The notes beneath the pieces are model-generated. The model was not told where the DNA came from. It saw only the letters and a list, made by a program, of their open reading frames with translations, and ran no database searches. Of a DNA stretch of 5,828 bases, positions 1 to 5,371 are shown one piece after another (within the stretch, counting starts at the first letter, position 1; each line of letters begins with the position of its first letter). Source of the stretch: Actinomycetes bacterium (GTDB taxonomy: Bacteria; Actinomycetota; Actinomycetes; Actinomycetales; JAJYRW01); assembly GCA_021793895.1 (NCBI GenBank), contig JAJYRW010000103.1, positions 1-5,828 of the forward strand. The letters run 5' to 3'. Position numbers and translations under genes: made by a program.

Positions 1-843
1 TCGATCGCTCCCGATGAGCTCACTGCGGAAAAGGCGCGCGAACTGATTGCGACCATGTCGGGTGATGCGGACCGGGAGCTGGGCGTTGACCCGGAAACCG
101 GCCGGACAATTGTGGCGAAAAATGGCAGCTTTGGTCCATACGTGTCCGAGGTTATCCCGGCAGATGACCCGGCCGAGAAAACGACCGGAACCAAGGCGGA
201 CGATACAAAGGCCGGGACGGCTAAAACTCCCGCGAAGAAAGCGTCGGCCAAGAAGTCTGCGGCGAAAAAACCCAAGCCGCGCACCGCTTCCCTTTTTAAG
301 TCCATGCAATTAGAAACGGTCACGCTGGAAGAGGCGCTGCGCCTCCTTTCGCTGCCGCGCGTGGTGGGCACCGACCCGGAGTCGGGCGAAAAAATCACCG
401 CACAAAACGGGCGCTATGGGCCCTACCTGAAAAAGGGCACCGATTCGCGATCGCTGACCACGGAAGAAGAAATCTTCGACATCACCCTGGAACAGGCGCT
501 TGCGATATACGCCCAGCCCAAGCGCGGGCGCGGTGCCCGCACCAGCACCGCGCTGCGTGAACTGGGGGATGACCCGGTCACCGGCAAACCAGTGGTTGTC
601 AAAGACGGCCGCTTTGGCCCCTACGTAACCGATGGGGAAGTAAATGCCACCTTGCGGAAGGAAGACGCGGTGGAAAGCGTGACGGTGGAGCGGGCCTCGG
701 ACTTGCTGGCCGAGCGGCGCGCACGGGGCCCGGCGAAGAAGCGCAGCGCGAAGAAGACCACTGCGAAGAAGTCGGCGACTAAGAAAACCGCGGCCAAGAA
801 GACGGCGGCGAAGAAGAGCACTGCGAAAAAGTCCCAGGAGTAA
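1..843 (+). CDS. topA: DNA topoisomerase I (type IA), C-terminal 280 residues, 5' partial
   Basis: Type IA topoisomerase relaxes negative supercoils in the cytoplasm through a transient 5'-phosphotyrosyl DNA break. Only the C-terminal DNA-binding region is in the window. The catalytic Toprim and tyrosine domains lie to the left, and the frame is open from base 1, so the ATG at 55 is internal. Three copies of a 22-residue motif are visible at partial-protein residues 27-48, 122-143 and 188-209, with the pattern (L/V)GxDPxxGxxxxxxxGxxGPY(V/L). This is the repeated C-terminal module of actinobacterial TopA. The stretch RTASLFKSM followed by VTLEEALRLLSLPRVVG, and GTDSRSL further on, are also hallmarks of this family. 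The protein ends in an Ala/Lys-rich basic tail (residues 240-280), and a second Ala/Lys-rich stretch sits in the linker between motifs 1 and 2 (residues 74-94). The oxidoreductase gene starts 2 nt downstream. The identification is secure. Confidence 0.95.
   Translation, partial: SIAPDELTAEKARELIATMSGDADRELGVDPETGRTIVAKNGSFGPYVSEVIPADDPAEKTTGTKADDTKAGTAKTPAKKASAKKSAAKKPKPRTASLFKSMQLETVTLEEALRLLSLPRVVGTDPESGEKITAQNGRYGPYLKKGTDSRSLTTEEEIFDITLEQALAIYAQPKRGRGARTSTALRELGDDPVTGKPVVVKDGRFGPYVTDGEVNATLRKEDAVESVTVERASDLLAERRARGPAKKRSAKKTTAKKSATKKTAAKKTAAKKSTAKKSQE
220..282 (+). repeat. Ala/Lys-rich low-complexity linker inside topA
   Basis: The codons here encode repeated (A/S)KK-type units: AKTPAKK, ASAKK and SAAKK, then PKPR. 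The tract lies between the first and second TopA C-terminal motifs. It resembles the basic tail at the end of the same gene, so the two may have arisen by duplication or by parallel expansion. At DNA level the repeats are imperfect and use both AAG and AAA for lysine. A role as a flexible, DNA-contacting linker is inferred. Confidence 0.7.
733..834 (+). repeat. Imperfect tandem AKK repeats encoding the basic tail of TopA
   Basis: About seven consecutive units of roughly 12-18 nt, mostly 15 nt, begin with or contain GCG-AAG-AAG. They encode AKKRS, AKKTT, AKKSAT, KKTA, AKKTA, AKKST and AKKS. Lysine-rich tails of this type are known at the C-terminus of actinobacterial topoisomerase I, where they increase DNA affinity and processivity. 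The near-identical units could change in copy number between strains by replication slippage. Confidence 0.85.
836..840 (+). promoter_or_regulatory. Shine-Dalgarno for the oxidoreductase gene
   Basis: AGGAG lies in the last two sense codons of topA, 5 nt before the ATG at 846. Its position supports that ATG as the start and suggests that translation of the oxidoreductase is coupled to that of topA. Confidence 0.75.
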
Positions 844-845
844 TC

Positions 846-1850
846 ATGAGTTGGACGGAAGATCCGCGTTTGGCTCCGGCACTGCGCTGGGGAGTGTTGG
901 GACCGGGCTGGATTTCCGACCGATTTGTGGCCGCTTTGCAGGCGGAAACTGCCCAGCAAGTGGTGGCAGTGGGCTCGCGCAGCGTCGAGCGGGCCCGCGC
1001 ATTTGCCAGTAAGTGGGAAATTCCCACAACTTATAACTCCTACGATGGTCTAGTTGCCGACCCGGACGTGGATGTCATCTACGTCGCCACGCCCCATTCC
1101 CATCACCGCGAGCAAGCACTGCTCGCCATCGCGGCCGGCAAGCACGTGCTGGTTGAAAAGTCTTTTACGCGAAATGCGGCCGAAGCTCGCGAGATAGTTA
1201 CGGCGGCGCGCGAAAAAGGCGTTTTTTGCATGGAAGCGATGTGGACGCGCTTTTTGCCGCACATGGTGGCGCTGCGGCAACTAATTAATGATGGCGCGGT
1301 GGGCGACATTATTAGCCTGCGCGCCGACCACGGGCAATTCTTTCCCTATAAGCCCGAACATCGGCTCTATAACCCGCAACTGGCAGGTGGGGCGCTGCTG
1401 GACTTGGGAATCTACCCAGTTTCTTTTGCGCATAATATTTTAGGAACCCCCAGCCGCGTCCACGCCGTGGGTTCCCAGACGCAAACCGGCGTGGATGGTC
1501 AAGTTTCGATGATTTTCACCTATGACTCACCCGCGCATGCGGACTTATCAACCACGCTGTGGTCGCGCACCGATGCCAGTGCCTCGATCGCCGGAACGGC
1601 CGGACGCATCGACATTGACGACATGTTTTATGCACCTACGAGCTTCACGCTGCGCCGCTTGAACGGCACTGTCATGCAGTTCCAGCAGCCTTTGACCCAT
1701 GGTTTGCACTTCCAAGCCGCCGAAGTTGCGCGCCGCGTTAGTGCAGGTGAAAAGGAAAGTCCCCTGATGGGACTGGATGAGTCAGTTGCGATCATGACTG
1801 TCTTGGATGAAATTCGCGCGCAAATTGGCGTGCAGTACCCCGGGGAGTAG
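846..1850 (+). CDS. Gfo/Idh/MocA-family NAD(P)-dependent oxidoreductase
   Basis: This 334-residue protein has the usual length and two-domain plan of the glucose-fructose oxidoreductase / inositol dehydrogenase / MocA family. The N-terminal Rossmann fold carries the dinucleotide loop GVLGPG (residues 16-21), then VAVGSRS at 40-46, and ATPHSHH (81-87) after the YVATP strand. The family EKP signature appears as E104-K105-S106, with Ser in place of Pro. The motif MEAMWTRF (129-136) and GGALLDLGIYP (181-191) place it closest to the dihydrodiol-dehydrogenase-like branch. There, as I recall, the EKP lysine and the tyrosine of the DxGxY segment are catalytic; here these are K105 and Y190. It is a cytoplasmic enzyme that probably oxidises or reduces a sugar, polyol or related alcohol. 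The substrate cannot be read from the sequence. It lies 2 nt after topA and 2 nt before tmk, inside a replication gene cluster to which it has no obvious functional link. Confidence 0.9.
   Translation: MSWTEDPRLAPALRWGVLGPGWISDRFVAALQAETAQQVVAVGSRSVERARAFASKWEIPTTYNSYDGLVADPDVDVIYVATPHSHHREQALLAIAAGKHVLVEKSFTRNAAEAREIVTAAREKGVFCMEAMWTRFLPHMVALRQLINDGAVGDIISLRADHGQFFPYKPEHRLYNPQLAGGALLDLGIYPVSFAHNILGTPSRVHAVGSQTQTGVDGQVSMIFTYDSPAHADLSTTLWSRTDASASIAGTAGRIDIDDMFYAPTSFTLRRLNGTVMQFQQPLTHGLHFQAAEVARRVSAGEKESPLMGLDESVAIMTVLDEIRAQIGVQYPGE
1842..1847 (+). promoter_or_regulatory. Shine-Dalgarno for tmk (GTG start)
   Basis: GGGGAG immediately precedes the TAG stop of the oxidoreductase gene and lies 5 nt before the GTG at 1853. 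It decides in favour of this non-ATG start, which also places the thymidylate kinase P-loop at the normal distance from the N-terminus. Confidence 0.75.
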
Positions 1851-1852
1851 CC

Positions 1853-2479
1853 GTGAAAAAGCAGGGGATATTCATCACCCTCGAAGGGGGTGATGGGGCC
1901 GGTAAATCCACCCAGGCCAAGTTATTGGAGACCTGGATTGATCTAACTGCCCATCGGGAGGTTGTGCGCACCTTTGAACCGGGGGACACCCCGGTCGGCC
2001 AGCAGATCCGGCAGTTGGTTTTGCATGGCGAAAATCTCGATGCGCAAACCGAAGCCCTGTTATTTGCCGCCGACCGCGCCCAGCACGCCGCAACTGTGCT
2101 GCGTCCCGCCCTAGAACGCGGAGCAGTGGTGATTTGTGATCGGTACATCGATTCCTCGGTCGCCTATCAAGGTGAGGGGCGGGAACTTTCCGCCGAAGAT
2201 GTGCGCAAATTGTCCGTGTGGGCGACGCGAGATTTACGGCCCGATCTCACAGTCGTTTTAGATATAGATCCGCGCGTTGCACTACAGCGCGGAGGCGATG
2301 ATCCCGACCGGATGGAGCGGGAATCGCTACAGTTCCATGATGCGGTCCGAGAGTCTTTTTTAGCCCAGGCCCGGCTAGACCCACAGCGGTACCTAGTGAC
2401 CGACGCGCAGGCTGAAATCGGTGAAATCCAAAACGCCATCAGATCGCGGGTGGCGCAGTTGTTGGGAGAAGACTCGTGA
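1853..2479 (+). CDS. tmk: Thymidylate kinase (dTMP kinase)
   Basis: Thymidylate kinase phosphorylates dTMP to dTDP with ATP in the cytoplasm, an essential step in dTTP synthesis. At 208 residues it is a full-length bacterial enzyme. The P-loop is GGDGAGKST (residues 12-20), with no arginine in the loop, which points to the bacterial class that keeps its basic residues in the LID. The family motif usually written EPGGT appears as EPGDT (42-46). The DR(Y/F/H) motif is D96-R97-Y98, followed by SSVAYQG (101-107). The LID segment is at about 145-156 and is rich in Arg and Asp (QRGGDDPDRMER), and the preceding strand reads VVLDID. The GTG start has a good Shine-Dalgarno and no in-frame alternative that keeps the P-loop intact. 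Its stop overlaps the start of the delta' gene in a GTGA arrangement, consistent with coupled translation. The pairing with the clamp-loader gene is common in bacteria. Confidence 0.96.
   Translation: MKKQGIFITLEGGDGAGKSTQAKLLETWIDLTAHREVVRTFEPGDTPVGQQIRQLVLHGENLDAQTEALLFAADRAQHAATVLRPALERGAVVICDRYIDSSVAYQGEGRELSAEDVRKLSVWATRDLRPDLTVVLDIDPRVALQRGGDDPDRMERESLQFHDAVRESFLAQARLDPQRYLVTDAQAEIGEIQNAIRSRVAQLLGEDS
2464..2468 (+). promoter_or_regulatory. Shine-Dalgarno for the delta' gene (GTG start)
   Basis: GGGAG inside the 3' end of tmk lies 7 nt before the GTG at 2476. It supports the start that overlaps the tmk stop by 4 nt. Confidence 0.7.
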
Positions 2480-3627
2480 GCGTTTGGGACGAGGTCGTGG
2501 GCCAAGAGCGGGTGACGCAAATCCTGCAGGATGCGGCCCTTTCGCCTGCCTCGATGACGCACGCCTGGCTCCTTACCGGTCCGCCCGGCTCGGGCCGCTC
2601 CATCGCGGCCCGCGCCTTCGCGGCGGCGCTGCAGTGCGAAAACCAAGAAGCACCGGGATGCGGAGTGTGTGGCGGATGCACCATGACGCTGAACGGATCG
2701 CACCCCGACGTGACCGTGCTGGCTACCGACCGGGTAACGATCACAATTGACGAGGTGCGCCACCTGGTGGGCCTAGCGTCCCAAAGCCCGGGCGAGGGGC
2801 AGTGGCGCATTATTATTATCGAAGATGCCGACCGCATGCCTCAGCGCACTTCGAACGTTTTATTGAAGGCAATTGAAGAACCACCCGCCAAGACAGTGTG
2901 GATTTTATGCGCACCCAGCCCCCAAGACGTGGTCATAACCATCCGCTCCCGCTGCCGCACGTTAAACCTCAAGATCCCCGCGGCGGAAGAAATCGCTGAC
3001 CTACTGGTACGCCGCGATAATTTGCCCCACGCCGCGGCACTGGAAGCGGCCCGGGCCTCCCAGCACCACATCGGGTTGGCGCGCCGCCTGGCCCGCGACC
3101 CAAAAGCTCGTGATCGCCGCTCATCGGTGTTGCAGCTGGCGGCAAAACTGCGCGGGGTGGGTGATGCGGTACTGGCCGCTTCGGAACTGGTTGAACTGTC
3201 CGCCACTGAGGCCGCAGCCATGACGGAAGAGCGGGACGCTACGGAAAAGCAGGCGCTGCTGCGCAGCCTGGGCCTCGATAATGGTGGCCGGCTGCCCCCG
3301 GCGCTGCGGGCCCAGGTGCGCCAACTCGAAGAGAACCAAAAACGCCGCGCCACCCGTGCCCAGCGCGACGTGCTTGATCGCATGATGACGGACCTGTTGT
3401 CGCTCTACCGGGACGTATTGCTCACCCAGTTGGGAGCTGATGTGCCCCTGATTAACACGGCGCACGCTGACCTGGTTTCCCAAATGGCCCGGGAGCGCAG
3501 CACTGCAGGCACAGTTGATTGTATGGACGCCATTGGCATCGCGCGGGAGCGATTGGCCGCCAACGTGACGCCTCTTTTAGCGTTAGAAGCAATGCTCATT
3601 GCCGTCCGCCCGCAGCGTGCTGCTTAA
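2476..3627 (+). CDS. holB: DNA polymerase III subunit delta' (clamp loader)
   Basis: Delta' is the stator subunit of the clamp loader, which opens the beta sliding clamp and places it on primed DNA. The N-terminus WDEVVGQ (residues 4-10) is typical of clamp-loader AAA+ proteins. The Walker A region is GPPGSGRS (35-42), with Arg in place of the catalytic Lys, as expected for a non-hydrolysing delta'. Four cysteines at 54, 62, 65 and 68 (CxxxxxxxCxxCxxC) form the clamp-loader zinc module. The Walker B-like strand is IIIIEDADRM (112-121), NVLLKAIEEPP is at 127-137, and the sensor-1 SRC motif is at 158-160. At 383 residues it is longer than the E. coli protein (334). The extra length is in a charged, mostly helical region around 225-300 that is rich in Ala, Glu and Arg, as I recall for actinobacterial delta'. 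It overlaps tmk by 4 nt and ends in tandem TAA stops. The gene could also be labelled a tau/gamma-like ATPase, but the short length and the GRS P-loop favour delta'. Confidence 0.93.
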   Translation: MSVWDEVVGQERVTQILQDAALSPASMTHAWLLTGPPGSGRSIAARAFAAALQCENQEAPGCGVCGGCTMTLNGSHPDVTVLATDRVTITIDEVRHLVGLASQSPGEGQWRIIIIEDADRMPQRTSNVLLKAIEEPPAKTVWILCAPSPQDVVITIRSRCRTLNLKIPAAEEIADLLVRRDNLPHAAALEAARASQHHIGLARRLARDPKARDRRSSVLQLAAKLRGVGDAVLAASELVELSATEAAAMTEERDATEKQALLRSLGLDNGGRLPPALRAQVRQLEENQKRRATRAQRDVLDRMMTDLLSLYRDVLLTQLGADVPLINTAHADLVSQMARERSTAGTVDCMDAIGIARERLAANVTPLLALEAMLIAVRPQRAA

Positions 3628-3651
3628 TAAAATCTCGAATCGATATAGGTT
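3624..3651 (+). promoter_or_regulatory. Possible promoter for the lipoprotein hydrolase, with leaderless spacing
   Basis: TAGGTT at 3646-3651 fits the TAnnnT -10 pattern of housekeeping sigma factors. TTAATA at 3624-3629 matches four of six bases of the -35 consensus, with a 16-nt spacer. The -10 ends 6 nt before the GTG at 3658, so transcription would begin at or near the start codon. This spacing is typical of leaderless actinobacterial messages. The only ribosome-binding alternative is a weak AGG at 3647-3649. The call rests on motif matching alone. Confidence 0.35.
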
Positions 3652-3657
3652 ATTTAC

Positions 3658-5295
3658 GTGACTACGCCCCAAGCCACCTACCTCGCCCGCAGTGAATCTC
3701 AACCCCCGCCTAAGAAGTCCGCGAAAAGATGGCGATGGCTGGCAGGGGTCGCGGCGACGTCCTTAATCTTGTCGGCCTGCATTGGCCCCACTGAGGTGAC
3801 GGACAAGTATCCGGCTGATGAGCTGAAAGACTCCAACGCCACCAGCGAACCGAGTGGGCCAAGCGCGCCCACCGACGAGGACGCGCCGGCGGAACTGGCG
3901 AACTATTACAACGCAGTCATTGAGTGGGAGGACTGCGGAAAGAATTATGAGTGCGGCACGCTGGAAGTGCCGATGGATTATGACAATCCGGAAGATGACG
4001 TTTTCACGCTCGCGCTGGGGCGGCGCGCGGCGACGGATCCGGATAAACGGCTGGGGTCGCTGCTACTGAACCCCGGCGGGCCGGGCGGTTCCGGATTGAC
4101 CATGCTCGATTCAATTGGCCTGTATTTTTCGGCCGACGTGATGGAGCACTATGACGTGATTGGCTTTGACCCGCGGGGCGTGGGGGAATCTGAGCCGGCA
4201 GTTTCCTGCCTGACCGATACCGAGCGCGATGAGCGTCGCGCGCTGACCTTTGACCTGGATACCGATGCCGGAATGCAAGCCTTCATCAAGGAGGCTGGCG
4301 AGTATGCGGCAAAGTGTGAAGAAAATACCGGCCCGGGACTGGAGTTCATAGACACGGTCAGCTCCGCAAGTGACATGGACATTATTCGGTCCGCCGTGGG
4401 GGATGAAAAACTCAACTACGTTGGGTACTCCTACGGAACATTCCTGGGTGCGACGTATGCAGAGTTGTTCCCGGAGCGGATCGGGCGCGTGGTATTTGAT
4501 GGCGCATTGGACCCGAGTTTGAACTACGAGGGTGTTGGCGCGGGGCAAGCCCGCGGTTTCGATCGGGCGATGCGGGCGTATTTGGAGTACTGCTTGGATC
4601 GCGAAGCATGCCCGCTTTCAGGCTCGGTGGATTCAGCGCTTGATGAGCTGCAGGAATTTTTCGAGGACCTAAATGATCATCCGCTTCCAACGCACGATAG
4701 TGCTCGCGATCTAAATGGCGAGTTTGCGATGTCCGGGCTGATTGTCACGCTCTATTCCCGTGATTCTTGGCCCATGCTCACCATGGCACTGGGTGCGGCG
4801 ATGCGCGAGCGCGATGGTGCCATGTTGCTATCGTTTGCCGACTTATCAGCCGACCGGGAGGAAGACGGCACCTACATACCCGGAACTGAGGCGTTTACGG
4901 CAATCAACTGCCTGGATTACAGTCCCGATCCCGATGTGGATGCGATGCGGAAAGACGCGGCGGAACTAGAGGAAATTTCGCCGTTCTTTGGACCGGTTTT
5001 GGCCTACGGCGGTGCCTCATGTGCCCAATGGCCCTATGACGCTAAACGCACTCCGGCCCCGATTGCGGCCGCGGGATCGGATGAAATTTTGGTTATCGGT
5101 ACAACGCGGGACCCGGCCACGCCATATGAGTGGGCCGTTGCGATGGACGAGCAGTTAGAAAACAGCACGCTGCTGACCTTTGATGGCGATGGCCACACTG
5201 CCTACGGCAACGGGAACACGTGCATCGCTGCCGCAGTAGACGACTATTTAATCAACGGCCAGATGCCTCCCGCTGATACGACTTGCGAGGGATAG
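3658..5295 (+). CDS. Secreted lipoprotein alpha/beta hydrolase, Tap/Hip1-type serine peptidase
   Basis: This 545-residue protein is predicted to be exported and lipid-anchored. A basic stretch (residues 19-27) precedes a hydrophobic segment (28-38) and the lipobox LSAC, with the modified cysteine at 41. A Pro/Ser/Asp-rich linker follows (about 45-78). The hydrolase domain has the oxyanion segment NPGGPGGSG (138-146), DPRGVGES (171-178) and the nucleophile elbow GYSYG with Ser258. Asp485 in GTTRDPATP and His513 in GDGHTAYG complete a credible triad. The C-terminal part, ending in NTC (520-522) and a final Cys at 543, matches the TAP-like C-terminal domain. The spacing of Ser, Asp and His is close to that recalled for mycobacterial Hip1/CaeA. 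The Asp-x-x-Thr element (Thr488) described there is also present. Ten cysteines after the lipobox could form disulfides. The GTG is the only usable start, because an in-frame TAG lies at 3646-3648. Removal of short N-terminal peptides from extracellular proteins or peptides is likely, but the substrate is unknown; an esterase is the alternative. Confidence 0.9.
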   Translation: MTTPQATYLARSESQPPPKKSAKRWRWLAGVAATSLILSACIGPTEVTDKYPADELKDSNATSEPSGPSAPTDEDAPAELANYYNAVIEWEDCGKNYECGTLEVPMDYDNPEDDVFTLALGRRAATDPDKRLGSLLLNPGGPGGSGLTMLDSIGLYFSADVMEHYDVIGFDPRGVGESEPAVSCLTDTERDERRALTFDLDTDAGMQAFIKEAGEYAAKCEENTGPGLEFIDTVSSASDMDIIRSAVGDEKLNYVGYSYGTFLGATYAELFPERIGRVVFDGALDPSLNYEGVGAGQARGFDRAMRAYLEYCLDREACPLSGSVDSALDELQEFFEDLNDHPLPTHDSARDLNGEFAMSGLIVTLYSRDSWPMLTMALGAAMRERDGAMLLSFADLSADREEDGTYIPGTEAFTAINCLDYSPDPDVDAMRKDAAELEEISPFFGPVLAYGGASCAQWPYDAKRTPAPIAAAGSDEILVIGTTRDPATPYEWAVAMDEQLENSTLLTFDGDGHTAYGNGNTCIAAAVDDYLINGQMPPADTTCEG

Positions 5296-5298
5296 GTG

Positions 5299-5319
5299 GG
5301 CAGCTTGGGAAGCGCTGCC
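5299..5319 (+). terminator. Weak hairpin after the hydrolase gene, possible terminator
   Basis: Four nt after the hydrolase stop, GGCA-GCTT can pair with AAGC-TGCC around a GGG loop, with a 2-nt GC bulge on the 3' side. The simpler 6-bp GGCAGC/GCTGCC pairing is also possible. No T-tract follows, so it is not a standard intrinsic terminator. A second, competing hairpin (GCCG 5317-5320 with CGGC 5326-5329) overlaps it. It lies in the 76-nt gap between convergent genes, where termination is expected. Confidence 0.25.
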
Positions 5320-5371
5320 GGTGTTCGGCGCAGGCGGTTCAGATCGATTAAGCCCGATTCAGCAAGGTGCG

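Noticed and set aside
55..57. ATG as a start for a 262-residue protein
   Set aside because: The same frame is open to base 1, and the residues before it belong to the conserved TopA C-terminal region, so this Met is internal.
733..834. CRISPR-like or mobile repeat array
   Set aside because: The repeats are in-frame codon repeats of about 15 nt encoding a known basic protein tail, with no spacers.
621..959. 112-residue minus-strand frame with a Phe/Ala/Val-rich stretch resembling a membrane segment
   Set aside because: The hydrophobic run (FFAVLFFAAVF and similar) is simply the reverse complement of the lysine-codon repeats in the topA tail.
2167..2763. 198-residue open frame on the minus strand across the tmk-holB junction
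   Set aside because: It lies opposite two well-supported genes and its translation is Arg/Ser/His-rich with no domain. It is a by-product of codon bias in GC-rich DNA.
2841..3383. 180-residue minus-strand open frame inside holB
   Set aside because: The Ser/Arg/Ala-rich low-complexity translation is antisense to a conserved clamp-loader sequence, and it has no Shine-Dalgarno or context.
3628..3657. Terminator between holB and the hydrolase gene
   Set aside because: The 30-nt gap is AT-rich with no stable inverted repeat beyond a 6-bp ATCGAT palindrome, so read-through from holB remains possible.
4111..4548. 145-residue minus-strand open frame inside the hydrolase gene
   Set aside because: It is antisense to the catalytic core of the hydrolase, including the GYSYG motif, and shows no recognisable domain.
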